DNA of 64,000 nt from Caballeronia arvi (GTDB taxonomy: Bacteria > Pseudomonadota > Gammaproteobacteria > Burkholderiales > Burkholderiaceae), in NCBI RefSeq assembly GCF_001544695.2, contig NZ_FCOM02000027.1, forward strand, positions 39,769-103,768, read 5' to 3'. The notes below the pieces were generated by a model, which saw nothing but the letters and a program-made list of their open reading frames with translations, was not told where the DNA came from and did no database searches. This document shows positions 17,056-25,710 of this stretch, piece by piece. The translations under genes were made by a program, and so were the position numbers. The stretch's first letter is position 1, and each line of letters starts with the position of its first letter.

Positions 17056-18276
17056 GTGAGCGAAAAAGAACAGCAACTTCCGCCGGGCGCGCCGTCGTCG
17101 CTCGCGCTCGAGGCGCATCTCGCGCCGTACGCCGCGCATTCGTCGCAATCGCGCGGGCGCAGATTCGCCGAAGCGCCGCCCGCCGCGCGCACCGAGTTCC
17201 AGCGCGACCGCGACCGCATCGTGCATTCGACCGCGTTTCGCCGGCTCGAATACAAGACGCAGGTCTTCGTCAATCACGAAGGCGACCTCTTCCGCACGCG
17301 GCTCACGCACAGTCTCGAAGTCGCGCAGATCGCGCGTTCGGTCGCGCGCAATCTGCGGCTGAACGAGGATCTCGTCGAAGCGATTTCGCTCGCGCACGAT
17401 CTCGGCCACACGCCGTTCGGCCACGCCGGACAGGATGCGCTGCACGAATGCATGCGCGATCACGGCGGCTTCGAGCACAATCTGCAGAGCCTCGCAGTGG
17501 TCGATCAACTCGAAGAGCACTACGGCGCGTTCAACGGCCTGAACTTGTGCTTCGAAACGCGCGAAGGCATTCTCAAGCATTGTTCGCGTGAGAACGCGCG
17601 CAAGCTCGGCGATCTCGGCGAGCGCTTTCTCACCGGCAAGCAGCCTTCGCTCGAAGCGCAGATCGCGAATGTCGCGGATGAAATCGCGTACAACAATCAC
17701 GATGTCGACGACGGCCTGCGCTCCGGCCTCATCACGCTCGAACAGCTTTCCGAAGTGAGCCTGTGGCACACGCATTTCGATGCCGCCCGCGCCGATTATC
17801 CGAACATCGAAGGGCGCAGGCTGATTCACGAGACTATCCGCCGCATCATCAATACGCTGATCGTCGATCTGATCGAGTCGACGAGCCGCAATCTCGAACG
17901 CGTCGCGCCGCAATCGCTCGACGATATCCGCAAGGCGCCGTCGCTCGTCGCGCACAGCGATGAAGTCGCGGCTCAGGCGGCGCAACTCAAGCGCTTTCTG
18001 TTCAAGAACCTGTACCGGCACTATCGCGTGATGCGTATGGCGAACAAGGCGAAGCGCGTCGTGACGGGCCTGTTCGAAGCCTTCACCGATGACCCGCGTC
18101 TTCTACCGCCTGCATATCAGGCGCGCTTGCCAGTGGCGGAGGAATCGGCCAACGATGCGCCTTCATTGAGCCATGACAGCTCGCAGGCGCGGCTGATCGC
18201 GCATTACATCGCCGGCATGACGGATCGCTACGCATTGAAAGAGTATCAACGCCTGTTTGTCATCGACAACAACTAA
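17056..18276 (+). CDS. dgt: dGTPase-like HD-domain deoxynucleoside triphosphate triphosphohydrolase
   Basis: Removes tripolyphosphate from dNTPs. The HD metal site is complete: His85 in RLTHSLEVAQ and His114-Asp115 in AHDLGHTPFGHAG. The 406-residue length fits the type-2, shorter dGTPase-like subfamily rather than the 505-residue Escherichia coli Dgt, so substrate preference may be broader than dGTP. Start is GTG at 17056. It follows aroB, a common Burkholderiaceae order, and is 44 bases before ugpB. Confidence 0.9.
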   Translation: MSEKEQQLPPGAPSSLALEAHLAPYAAHSSQSRGRRFAEAPPAARTEFQRDRDRIVHSTAFRRLEYKTQVFVNHEGDLFRTRLTHSLEVAQIARSVARNLRLNEDLVEAISLAHDLGHTPFGHAGQDALHECMRDHGGFEHNLQSLAVVDQLEEHYGAFNGLNLCFETREGILKHCSRENARKLGDLGERFLTGKQPSLEAQIANVADEIAYNNHDVDDGLRSGLITLEQLSEVSLWHTHFDAARADYPNIEGRRLIHETIRRIINTLIVDLIESTSRNLERVAPQSLDDIRKAPSLVAHSDEVAAQAAQLKRFLFKNLYRHYRVMRMANKAKRVVTGLFEAFTDDPRLLPPAYQARLPVAEESANDAPSLSHDSSQARLIAHYIAGMTDRYALKEYQRLFVIDNN

Positions 18277-18320
18277 GATCGCGCGTTTCTAAGCGCGAAT
18301 CCTCAAAAGGAGACTCATCG

Positions 18321-19646
18321 ATGAGCTGCAAGCCCTTGTTCCGCTCGATCCCGGCGGCCGCCGTTCTCATGTTCGGCGCCGCCACGGCCGCACACGCCGC
18401 GACGGAAATCCAGTTCTGGCACGCGATGGAAGCCGCGCTCGGCGAGCGCGTGAGCGACATCGCCACCGACTTCAACAAGTCCCAGAGCGATTACAAGATC
18501 GTTCCCGTGTTCAAGGGCACGTATGACCAGACGCTCGCGGCGGGCATCGCGGCGTATCGCAGCGGCAATGCGCCCGCGATCCTGCAAGTCTACGAAGTCG
18601 GCACAGCGACGATGATGCAGGCGAAGAAAGCCGTCATTCCCGTCTCCGATGTGTTCAAGCAGGCAGGCGTGCCGCTCGACGAAAAGGCATTCGTGCCGAC
18701 CATCGCCGGCTATTACAGCGACGCGAAGACCGGCCATCTCATCTCGATGCCGTTCAACAGCTCGACGCCCGTTCTCTACTACAACAAGGACGCGTTCAAG
18801 AAGGCCGGGCTCGATCCGAATCAGCCGCCGAAAACCTGGGCCGACGTCGAAGCCGACGCGAAGAAGCTGAAAGCCGCGGGTTACTCGTGCGGTTATTCCT
18901 CGGGATGGCAGAGCTGGATTCAGCTCGAAAATTACAGCGCGTGGCACGCCGCGCCGTTCGCGACGAAGAACAACGGCTTCGACGGCCTCGACGCCAAGCT
19001 CGAATTCAACAAGCCGCTGCAGGTCGCGCATATCCAGTTCCTGCAGAACATGGCGAAGGAAGGCACGTTCACGTATGTGGGCCGCAAGGACGAGCCGGTG
19101 TCGAAGTTCTATAGCGGCGACTGCGGCATCATCACGAACTCGTCGGGCTCGCGTGCGACCATCGCCAAATACGCGAAGTTCGATTACGGCGTCGGCATGA
19201 TGCCGTACGACGCGAGCGTGAAGGGCGCGCCGCAGAACGCGATCATCGGCGGCGCGAGTTTGTGGGTGTTGTCGGGCAAGGACCCCACCGTCTACAAGGG
19301 CGTCGCGAAGTTCCTCGCGTATCTGTCGACGCCGGAAGTCGCCGCGAAATGGCATCAGGACACGGGCTATCTGCCGGTCACGCAGGCCGCGTATGAGCTC
19401 ACGCAGAAGCAGGGCTTTTACGACAAGAATCCGGGCGCGGACATCGCGATCAAGCAGATGATGAACAAGCCGCCGCTGCCGTTCACGAAGGGCCTGCGTC
19501 TGGGCAACATGCCGCAGATCCGCACCATCGTCGATGAAGAGCTCGAGCAGGTCTGGGCCGAGAAGAAGACGCCGCAGCAAGCGCTCGACGCATCAGTGCA
19601 ACGTGGCGACGAACTGCTGCGCCGTTTCGAAAAAACCGGCAATTAA
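18321..19646 (+). CDS. ugpB: sn-Glycerol-3-phosphate ABC transporter, periplasmic binding protein
   Basis: Captures glycerol-3-phosphate and glycerophosphodiesters in the periplasm for UgpAEC. The 441-residue protein has a signal peptide ending at AHA (about residue 27) followed by ATEIQFWHAMEAALG, the conserved start of mature UgpB. The gene order ugpB-A-E-C-Q is that of Escherichia coli. There the operon is controlled by PhoB; no convincing Pho box was seen in the 44 bases upstream, so transcription may start inside or before dgt. A strong hairpin follows the gene. Confidence 0.95.
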   Translation: MSCKPLFRSIPAAAVLMFGAATAAHAATEIQFWHAMEAALGERVSDIATDFNKSQSDYKIVPVFKGTYDQTLAAGIAAYRSGNAPAILQVYEVGTATMMQAKKAVIPVSDVFKQAGVPLDEKAFVPTIAGYYSDAKTGHLISMPFNSSTPVLYYNKDAFKKAGLDPNQPPKTWADVEADAKKLKAAGYSCGYSSGWQSWIQLENYSAWHAAPFATKNNGFDGLDAKLEFNKPLQVAHIQFLQNMAKEGTFTYVGRKDEPVSKFYSGDCGIITNSSGSRATIAKYAKFDYGVGMMPYDASVKGAPQNAIIGGASLWVLSGKDPTVYKGVAKFLAYLSTPEVAAKWHQDTGYLPVTQAAYELTQKQGFYDKNPGADIAIKQMMNKPPLPFTKGLRLGNMPQIRTIVDEELEQVWAEKKTPQQALDASVQRGDELLRRFEKTGN

Positions 19647-19662
19647 AGGTCACTAAGCGCAT

Positions 19663-19689
19663 GCGCCCGTGCTGAAAAAGCGCGGGCGC
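19663..19689 (+). other. Intercistronic hairpin between ugpB and ugpA
   Basis: GCGCCCGTGC (19663-19672) pairs with GCGCGGGCGC (19680-19689), 10 bp with one G-U pair and loop TGAAAAA. No T run follows, so it is not a clear terminator. Hairpins in this position in other binding-protein operons protect the upstream mRNA. Confidence 0.7.
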
Positions 19690-19706
19690 TTCTGGATAAG
19701 CCAAGC

Positions 19707-20591
19707 ATGGAAAAACGCTCTCGTTTCGATACGAGTGTCTTGCCGTATCTGCTCGTCGCGCCTCAGCTCGCAATCACCGCGCTGTTCTTTCTGTGGCCCG
19801 CGGGCGAAGCGCTCTGGCAGGCCACGCAAAGTCAGGATGCGTTCGGCACGTCGAGCGAGTTCGTCGGGCTCGCGAACTTCAGGCAGTTGTTCGCCGATCC
19901 GCTGTACCTGTCGTCGTTCAGCACGACGATGATCTTCTGCGCGCTCGTCACCGTGTCGGGGCTCGTGATCTCGCTCTTGCTCGCCGCGTGCGCGGATCGC
20001 GTGACGCGCGGCGCCAAGGCGTATCAGACGCTGCTCATCTGGCCGTATGCGGTGGCGCCCGCTATCGCCGCGGTGCTGTGGTCGTTTCTGTTCAACCCGA
20101 GCATCGGGCTCGTGACGTATGCGCTCGCGAAGCAGGGCATCATCTGGAATCACGCGCTCAACGGCACGCAGGCGATGTTCCTCGTTGTGCTCGCGTCGGT
20201 ATGGAAGCAGGTCAGCTACAACTTCCTGTTCTTCTACGCGGGCTTGCAGGCGATTCCGCAATCGCTGATCGAAGCGGCCGCCATCGATGGCGCCGGACCC
20301 GTGCGGCGCTTCTTCGGCATCGCGTTGCCGTTGCTGTCGCCGACGAGCTTCTTCCTGCTCGTCGTGAATCTCGTGTACGCGTTCTTCGATACCTTCCCCG
20401 TCATCGATGCCGCGACCGGCGGCGGTCCCGCGCAATCGACCAAGACGCTCATCTACAAGATCTTCGCGGAAGGTTTCCAGGGGCTCGACATCGGCAGCTC
20501 GGGCGCGCAGTCCGTCGTGCTGATGGTGATCGTCGTCGGGCTGACGGTCGTGCAGTTCCGCTTCGTCGAACGCAGGGTGCAATACTCATGA
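19707..20591 (+). CDS. ugpA: Glycerol-3-phosphate ABC transporter permease UgpA
   Basis: A 294-residue MalF/UgpA-type inner-membrane permease with six predicted transmembrane segments. The EAA loop that docks the ATPase is seen as EAAAIDGAGPVRRFFGIALP (about residues 191-210). Its end overlaps ugpE by 4 bases, giving coupled synthesis of the two permease halves. Confidence 0.94.
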   Translation: MEKRSRFDTSVLPYLLVAPQLAITALFFLWPAGEALWQATQSQDAFGTSSEFVGLANFRQLFADPLYLSSFSTTMIFCALVTVSGLVISLLLAACADRVTRGAKAYQTLLIWPYAVAPAIAAVLWSFLFNPSIGLVTYALAKQGIIWNHALNGTQAMFLVVLASVWKQVSYNFLFFYAGLQAIPQSLIEAAAIDGAGPVRRFFGIALPLLSPTSFFLLVVNLVYAFFDTFPVIDAATGGGPAQSTKTLIYKIFAEGFQGLDIGSSGAQSVVLMVIVVGLTVVQFRFVERRVQYS

Positions 20592-21433
20592 TCGAAAACC
20601 GCCGCGGCTTCGATATCTTCTGTCACGCGGTGCTGCTGCTCGGCGTCGCCATGATCGTGTTTCCGGTGTACGTCGCGTTCTGCGCTGCTTCGATGAATTC
20701 GAAGGAAGTCTTCAGCGTGCCGCTCTCGCTGATTCCCAGCTCGCATCTTTTCGAGAACATCGCGCACATCTGGACGCACGGCAGCGGCAACGCGGCGGCG
20801 CCGTTCGGTCTCATGCTGCTCAACAGCCTCGTGATGGCGCTCGTGATTTCGATCGGCAAGATCGCGGTGTCGATCATTTCCGCGTACGCCATCGTCTTCT
20901 TCCGCTTTCCGATGAAGAACCTCGCGTTCTGGCTCATCTTCATCACGCTGATGCTGCCTGTCGAAGTGCGTATCTTCCCAACGGTCGAAGTCGTTTCGTC
21001 GATGCATCTGTCGAATACTTATGCCGGATTGACGCTGCCGCTGATCGCCTCCGCGACCGCAACGTTTCTCTTCCGCCAGTTCTTCATGACGCTGCCCGAC
21101 GAACTGATGGAAGCGGCGCGCATCGACGGCGCGGGGCCGCTCCGATTTTTCTGGGACGTCGTGCTGCCGCTCTCGAAGACGAATATCGCGGCGCTCTTCG
21201 TCATTACGTTCATCTACGGCTGGAACCAGTATCTCTGGCCGATCCTCATCACCAATCAGGTGTCGCTGCAGACGGCGGTGGTCGGCATCAAGAGCATGAT
21301 CGCGTCGGGCGATACCGCGACGGAATGGCATCTCGTGATGGCCGCGACGCTGCTCGCGATGCTGCCGCCGCTCGCCGTCGTGCTGACGATGCAGCGCTGG
21401 TTCGTGCGCGGCCTCGTCGATTCCGAGAAATAA
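20588..21433 (+). CDS. ugpE: Glycerol-3-phosphate ABC transporter permease UgpE
   Basis: Partner permease of 281 residues, MalG type, with six hydrophobic segments and the EAA loop EAARIDGAGPLRFFWDVVLP (about 177-196). ATG at 20588 lies inside the ugpA stop overlap. ugpC begins 4 bases after its stop. Confidence 0.94.
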   Translation: MIENRRGFDIFCHAVLLLGVAMIVFPVYVAFCAASMNSKEVFSVPLSLIPSSHLFENIAHIWTHGSGNAAAPFGLMLLNSLVMALVISIGKIAVSIISAYAIVFFRFPMKNLAFWLIFITLMLPVEVRIFPTVEVVSSMHLSNTYAGLTLPLIASATATFLFRQFFMTLPDELMEAARIDGAGPLRFFWDVVLPLSKTNIAALFVITFIYGWNQYLWPILITNQVSLQTAVVGIKSMIASGDTATEWHLVMAATLLAMLPPLAVVLTMQRWFVRGLVDSEK

Positions 21434-21437
21434 AAAC

Positions 21438-22514
21438 ATGGCTGCGTTGAATCTGAAAAGCGTCAAAAAGACTTACGACGGCGCGAACTACGTGCTGCAT
21501 GGCATCGATGTGGCGATCGAAGACGGCGAGTTCGTCGTGATGGTCGGACCGTCGGGCTGCGGCAAGTCCACGTTGCTGCGCATGGTCGCGGGTCTCGAGT
21601 CCGTGTCCGAAGGCGCGATCGAAATCGGTGGCAAGGTCGTGAACAAGCTGGAGCCGAAGGATCGCGACATCGCGATGGTCTTTCAGAACTACGCGCTCTA
21701 TCCGCACATGAGCGTCGCGCAGAACATGGCGTATGCGCTCAAGATCGGCGGTTTCGAGAAGAAGATCATCGACGAACGCGTGACGAACGCTGCGCGTATC
21801 CTTGAACTCGAACATTTGCTGGCGCGCAAGCCGCGCGAGTTGTCGGGCGGGCAGCGGCAGCGCGTCGCGATGGGCCGTGCGATCGTGCGCGAACCCGCAG
21901 TGTTTCTGTTCGACGAGCCGCTTTCGAATCTCGACGCCAAGCTGCGCGTGCAGATGCGCCTCGAAATCCAGCGCCTGCATGCGCGGCTCGCGACGACGAG
22001 CCTGTATGTCACGCACGATCAGATCGAAGCGATGACCCTGGCGCAGCGCGTCATCGTGATGAACAAGGGGCACGCCGAGCAGATCGGTGCGCCGACCGAA
22101 GTGTACGAACGTCCGGCGACGGTGTTCGTCGCGAGTTTCATCGGGTCGCCTGCGATGAATCTGCTCGAAGGGCGTGTGTCGGAAGACGGCGCGACTTTCA
22201 TCGTCGCGGGCGATGGACCTTCATTGCCGGTATCCGGCGTGAATAGCGCGATGCATGGGCGCGAGTGGATCATCGGCATTCGTCCGGAACATATGACGCC
22301 GGGCATCGATAACGCCGCAACCGTCACGCTCGATGTCGATTCGGCGGAGTTGCTCGGCGCGGACAATCTCGCGCATGGCAGATGGGGCAAGCACGATGTG
22401 GCGGCGCGCTTGCCGCATGAGCATCGGCCGCGGCGCGGCGAGCGGTTGAACGTGTCGTTGCCCGCGCGGCATCTGCATTTTTTCGATCCGTCGACGGGAC
22501 TGCGCGCGAACTAA
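21438..22514 (+). CDS. ugpC: Glycerol-3-phosphate ABC transporter ATP-binding protein UgpC
   Basis: CUT1-family ATPase of 358 residues. Walker A GPSGCGKST (about 37-45), signature LSGGQRQRVAMGRAI (about 135-149), Walker B VFLFDEPLSNLD (about 155-166) and a C-terminal MalK-like regulatory OB domain (about 235-358) are all present. It energises UgpAE. Confidence 0.95.
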   Translation: MAALNLKSVKKTYDGANYVLHGIDVAIEDGEFVVMVGPSGCGKSTLLRMVAGLESVSEGAIEIGGKVVNKLEPKDRDIAMVFQNYALYPHMSVAQNMAYALKIGGFEKKIIDERVTNAARILELEHLLARKPRELSGGQRQRVAMGRAIVREPAVFLFDEPLSNLDAKLRVQMRLEIQRLHARLATTSLYVTHDQIEAMTLAQRVIVMNKGHAEQIGAPTEVYERPATVFVASFIGSPAMNLLEGRVSEDGATFIVAGDGPSLPVSGVNSAMHGREWIIGIRPEHMTPGIDNAATVTLDVDSAELLGADNLAHGRWGKHDVAARLPHEHRPRRGERLNVSLPARHLHFFDPSTGLRAN

Positions 22515-22527
22515 TGGAGGCGATGCG

Positions 22528-23283
22528 ATGAGAACCTGGCCTTATCCCGCGATCGTCGCGCATCGCGGCGGCGGCAAGCTCGCGCCGGAGAACACGCTCG
22601 AAGCCATCGACGTGGGCGCGCGTCTCGGCCATCGGATGATCGAGTTCGACGCGAAGCTCTCCGCCGACGATATCGTCTTCCTGCTGCACGACGACGCAGT
22701 GGATCGCACGTCGAACGGCCGCGGCGCGGCGAAAGCGCTGACTTACGCGCAGTTGCGCGCGCTCGACGCGGGCTCGTGGTTCGGCGCGGAGTTCGCAAAC
22801 GCGCGCATGCCGACGCTCGCGCAAGTGCACGAGCGATGCATCAAGCATGGGCTCGCTGCGAACATCGAGATCAAGCCGTGTCAGGGGCGCGATATTGAAA
22901 CAGGCGTGCTCGTGGCGCGCGAGGCGGCGCGCTTGTGGGCGGATGCCGAACCGGCGCCGCTGTTGTCATCGTTCTCGTATGCGGCGCTCGAAGCCGCGCG
23001 CGATGTCGCGCCGAACCTGCCGCGCGGCATGCTTTACGAACGCGTGCCCGCGAACTGGCGCGCGCAGACGGCGGCATTGTCGTGTGTATCGCTGCACGCG
23101 AGCCATCGCGCGCTCGATGAGTCGCTCGTCGCGCAGATCAAGGATGCGGGCCTGCGCATCCTCGCCTACACGGTGAACGATCCGGCGCGCGCGCGTCTGC
23201 TCGCGCAATGGGGTGTCGATGCAATCTGTACGGATCGCATCGACATCATTGGCGCGGATTTTCTGGAAGCTTCGCCGGGCTGA
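22528..23283 (+). CDS. ugpQ: Glycerophosphodiester phosphodiesterase UgpQ
   Basis: Cytoplasmic enzyme of 251 residues that hydrolyses glycerophosphodiesters brought in by the Ugp transporter to glycerol-3-phosphate and an alcohol. The GDPD signature is at the N-terminus: AHRGGGKLAPENTLEA (His12, Arg13, Glu21) and IEFDAKLSADDIVFLLHDD (Glu and Asp metal ligands, His general acid). Final gene of the ugpBAECQ operon; 13 bases after ugpC. It converges on the DUF883 gene with only 4 bases between stops and no clear terminator. Confidence 0.94.
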   Translation: MRTWPYPAIVAHRGGGKLAPENTLEAIDVGARLGHRMIEFDAKLSADDIVFLLHDDAVDRTSNGRGAAKALTYAQLRALDAGSWFGAEFANARMPTLAQVHERCIKHGLAANIEIKPCQGRDIETGVLVAREAARLWADAEPAPLLSSFSYAALEAARDVAPNLPRGMLYERVPANWRAQTAALSCVSLHASHRALDESLVAQIKDAGLRILAYTVNDPARARLLAQWGVDAICTDRIDIIGADFLEASPG

Positions 23284-23287
23284 AACG

Positions 23288-23665
23288 TCAACGCACGCGC
23301 GCGAGCAGCACGCCCGCGACGAGCGCCAGCCCGCCGACGAGCACGATCGTCTGCCAGGGCCTTTCGTGGATGTAGGCATCGGCGTCTTCGAACACGGCGC
23401 CGGCGCGATGGCGTAGCGCGGCGTGCGTGTCGTTCAGACGTGCGCGCGCGCTGTCGAGGCGCTCGCCGATCTGCGCGCGCAGCGCGGCGGCATCGGCCGA
23501 CGTGCCTTCGGCCAGGGCGCTTTCCAGTTCGCTCAAAAGCGTGCGCAATTCGGCGCCGATATCTTCGGCTGCTTCACGGCCATGACGCGCCATGCGGCGC
23601 GCGCGGCGGCTCGTCGTGGTCCATGAATCTCCGATGGCGTCTCGCGTATTAGGCAGTGCGTTCAT
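23288..23665 (-). CDS. DUF883 (YqjD/ElaB-like) membrane-anchored protein
   Basis: A 125-residue protein of the YqjD/ElaB/YgaM family: a long charged alpha-helical region (about 15-100) with the heptad-like pattern LRTLLSELESALAEG and RAQIGERLDSARARLND, then a C-terminal hydrophobic anchor TIVLVGGLALVAGVLLARVR (106-125). Homologues bind the inner membrane through this tail and associate with ribosomes in stationary phase. The start at 23665 has a GGAG eight bases upstream; in-frame codons further upstream do not resemble the family. Confidence 0.85.
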   Translation of the reverse strand: MNALPNTRDAIGDSWTTTSRRARRMARHGREAAEDIGAELRTLLSELESALAEGTSADAAALRAQIGERLDSARARLNDTHAALRHRAGAVFEDADAYIHERPWQTIVLVGGLALVAGVLLARVR

Positions 23666-23699
23666 AGATCGCTCCGTCGATGGATGAGTCGTGGATGAC

Positions 23700-23786
23700 C
23701 CGCATATGCGGCGGGGAAACTCATCATGCAGCAAATTCGATGCCGATGCTTCATCGTTGCGCAACGCTTCGGTATGCGCGGCCGCG
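23700..23786. repeat. Three short perfect palindromes upstream of the DUF883 gene
   Basis: CCGCATATGCGG (23700-23711), CGTTGCGCAACG (23755-23766) and CGCGGCCGCG (23777-23786) are each perfect palindromes within 87 bases, 35-120 bases upstream of the DUF883 start on the reverse strand. They could be operator sites; no known regulator was recognised. The remainder of the 23666-23867 gap shows nothing else. Confidence 0.45.
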
Positions 23787-23867
23787 ATGTGTGGTCGCAC
23801 GTTTCGGCACGTAAGTTCTGCAAGCCATTTCTTCCCGCGACGGTCACATTTACAAGCGATGAATACG

Positions 23868-23902
23868 AAAACGCCGGCGTGAACGAATCATGCCGGCGTT
23901 TT
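23868..23902. terminator. Hairpin terminator downstream of the OmpW-like gene
   Basis: AAAACGCCGGC (23868-23878) pairs with GCCGGCGTTTT (23892-23902), 11 perfect pairs and a 13-base loop. It lies 57 bases beyond the stop of the reverse-strand porin gene and can work on either strand. Confidence 0.75.
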
Positions 23903-23958
23903 GTTTGTTTTCGCGATGACGTGAATATCTCGGTTACTTGCCAGCGAGCAATTTCACT

Positions 23959-24684
23959 TTAGAAGCGATAGCCTACGCGCAGATATGTGACGATCGGGTT
24001 GAGCGTGATTTTCGCTTGCGACTGGACATTCAGCGTGCCGACAGGTGTTTGAGCCTGCGTGTTCAACTTCGCCGTGGCCTTCAAAGGAATGAACGACACG
24101 GAAAATCCCGCGAACCAGTGTTCTGTGAAATTGTACGTCGCGCCGACATTAAACACGGGCGCCCACGAACTATCCGTGTCGACGGTGGTCGGACCATGCA
24201 GGACCGAGCCCTCGAACTGCTGATTCGTGATCTGCGCGTCGGTGAACCAGGTACGCGTCACGCCAATACCGACGAACGGGCGGAACTTCGCCTGAGGAGC
24301 GTTGAAGAAGTATTTGAACAGCAGCGTCGGGCTCCATTGCTTCGCGCTGCCGAGTTTGCCATACCGGTCGAGGTTGCCGGTGCCCTCCAGGTCGAAGGTG
24401 GGCGGAATGCCCATTTCAAGTTCTGCGGCGATGTGATCGGTGGCGAAGTAACCTACCGTGAAGCCGGCGGTATCAGCGCTCGAAATGCCGGCGCCCGTAC
24501 CGGGAACATCGATATTGACCGGAGATCCGCCTACACTTGTTTCTTTGAGCGGACCGCTGCTGTCTTGCGGGGCAAAGTGAAACCAGCCTCCAGTTACATA
24601 GATGGAGCCGGCAGATTGTGCATGTGCCGCAGTGGACACACACGCTAATGCCGCGATCCCTGTGATGACTTGTTTTATTTTCAA
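23959..24684 (-). CDS. OmpW family outer-membrane protein
   Basis: A 241-residue eight-stranded beta-barrel protein. The signal peptide MKIKQVITGIAALACVSTA..AHA ends near residue 22, mature sequence starts QSAGSIYVTGGWFHFAP, and the C-terminus is TYLRVGYRF with the terminal Phe typical of barrel proteins. The middle holds the conserved PTLLFKYFF and GIGVTRTWFTD strands of OmpW. OmpW channels pass small hydrophobic molecules and colicins. The start is TTG at 24684, fixed by GGAGGAG six bases upstream and the signal peptide; no ATG is in place. A -10-like CATAAT lies on the reverse strand at 24717-24712. Confidence 0.88.
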   Translation of the reverse strand: MKIKQVITGIAALACVSTAAHAQSAGSIYVTGGWFHFAPQDSSGPLKETSVGGSPVNIDVPGTGAGISSADTAGFTVGYFATDHIAAELEMGIPPTFDLEGTGNLDRYGKLGSAKQWSPTLLFKYFFNAPQAKFRPFVGIGVTRTWFTDAQITNQQFEGSVLHGPTTVDTDSSWAPVFNVGATYNFTEHWFAGFSVSFIPLKATAKLNTQAQTPVGTLNVQSQAKITLNPIVTYLRVGYRF

Positions 24685-24890
24685 TTTGTGCTCCTCCAAA
24701 AAAGCACGCCCATTATGAACACAACATTTCACATTAACCATAGCGGTGCCGTAGAGCATTTTCCCTAGGGCAAAGGGCGGCGTTGGGGCCTCGTTGCACG
24801 GCGCTTGCATGTGTTTCATCCATGCTGCCGCAACGGCTCCGAAAGGCCCCCGATTGGGGTAACACAAACGCGACCAACGGAATATCCAGA

Positions 24891-25598
24891 ATGGCACGGC
24901 TTGCACGACTCTACGTTCCCGAACAGCCGCAGCATGTCATCCTGCGTGGTCTCGACCAGCAACCCGCCTTCGTCGACGACCAGGACTATGAGCTATTCAT
25001 CGACTGCTTGAGGACTGCTTCACGTGATCATCACCTCTCCATCCATGCCTATGCGCTGATGCCGCAAGCTGTGCATCTGCTCGTCACGCCCCGCGACGAA
25101 TCGAGCCTGCCCAAAGCAATGCAGGCCGTCGGGCGTCGTTACGTGGCGCACTTCAATCGGCGCTACATGCGGCGCGGCACGTTGTGGGAGGGGCGCTATC
25201 GCGCCACGGTAATCGAGGGCGAGCGTTACTTTCTGCTTGCAACGCGCGTCGTCGAGATGGCGCCGGTGCGCGCCCAGCTCGTCGCGACGCCGCAGGACTA
25301 CAAGTGGTCCAGCTTTCGTCATCACGTCGGGCTTACGCTCGATGGCCTCATCACCGACCATCCGCTCTTCTGGTCGCTCGGCAATACGCCGTTCGAACGC
25401 CAGCACGCCTACAAGGAGCTGTGCGAACAGCCGCTCGACGAACGCGAGGCGAATCGTCTTCTGCAGGCGACGCTCAAAGGCTGGGTGCTCGGCAGCGACG
25501 CCTATCGCGAGTGGGCATCGCATGCAGCCAACCGCCGGGTGTCGCCGCTGCCGCGCGGACGTCCGCGCAAGATCCGCGAAACGCCGCAACCGCAATAA
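24891..25598 (+). CDS. Y1/REP-associated transposase-like protein lacking catalytic residues
   Basis: A 235-residue protein with the fold signature of HUH (Y1) single-strand transposases of the IS200/REP-associated type: LYVPEQPQHVILRGLDQQ, then YALMPQAVHLLVTPRD, RRGTLWEGRYRATVIEGERY, DYKWSSF. In active members the metal-binding motif is His-hydrophobic-His; here it is Ala60-Val61-His62. The nucleophilic Tyr of the usual RYIELNPVRA motif is Val120 (RVVEMAPVRA). The frame is open and a basic C-terminal tail (PRGRPRKIRE) is kept, so it looks like a conserved non-catalytic descendant, not a decaying insertion sequence. No terminal repeats or target duplications were found. gltB is the next gene. 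Confidence 0.8.
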   Translation: MARLARLYVPEQPQHVILRGLDQQPAFVDDQDYELFIDCLRTASRDHHLSIHAYALMPQAVHLLVTPRDESSLPKAMQAVGRRYVAHFNRRYMRRGTLWEGRYRATVIEGERYFLLATRVVEMAPVRAQLVATPQDYKWSSFRHHVGLTLDGLITDHPLFWSLGNTPFERQHAYKELCEQPLDEREANRLLQATLKGWVLGSDAYREWASHAANRRVSPLPRGRPRKIRETPQPQ

Positions 25599-25629
25599 CG
25601 GCCTCGGCGGCAAGCCCGAAGGAACACAT

Positions 25630-25669
25630 GAAACGGCGTCTCGAATTTTCGAGCTACGCCGTTTCTTTT
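25630..25669 (+). terminator. Terminator after the transposase-like gene
   Basis: GAAACGGCGT (25630-25639) pairs with ACGCCGTTTC (25656-25665); CTCGAA/TTCGAG inside extends the stem, and TTTTA follows. It isolates gltB transcription from the gene upstream. Confidence 0.8.
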
Positions 25670-25710
25670 AGCTGATGATTGTTGTGTCCCCATTTTATTT
25701 GGGCAAGTTT

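Noticed and set aside
15895..18021. A 708-codon open frame opposite aroB and dgt
   Set aside because: Spans two certain genes and their gap; composition typical of an antisense artefact.
18276..18321. A Pho box before ugpB
   Set aside because: The 44-base gap shows no pair of CTGTCAT-like repeats; only a short GC-rich hairpin.
24685..25670. An intact insertion sequence
   Set aside because: No terminal inverted repeats, target duplication or second copy in the window, and the transposase residues needed for catalysis are replaced.
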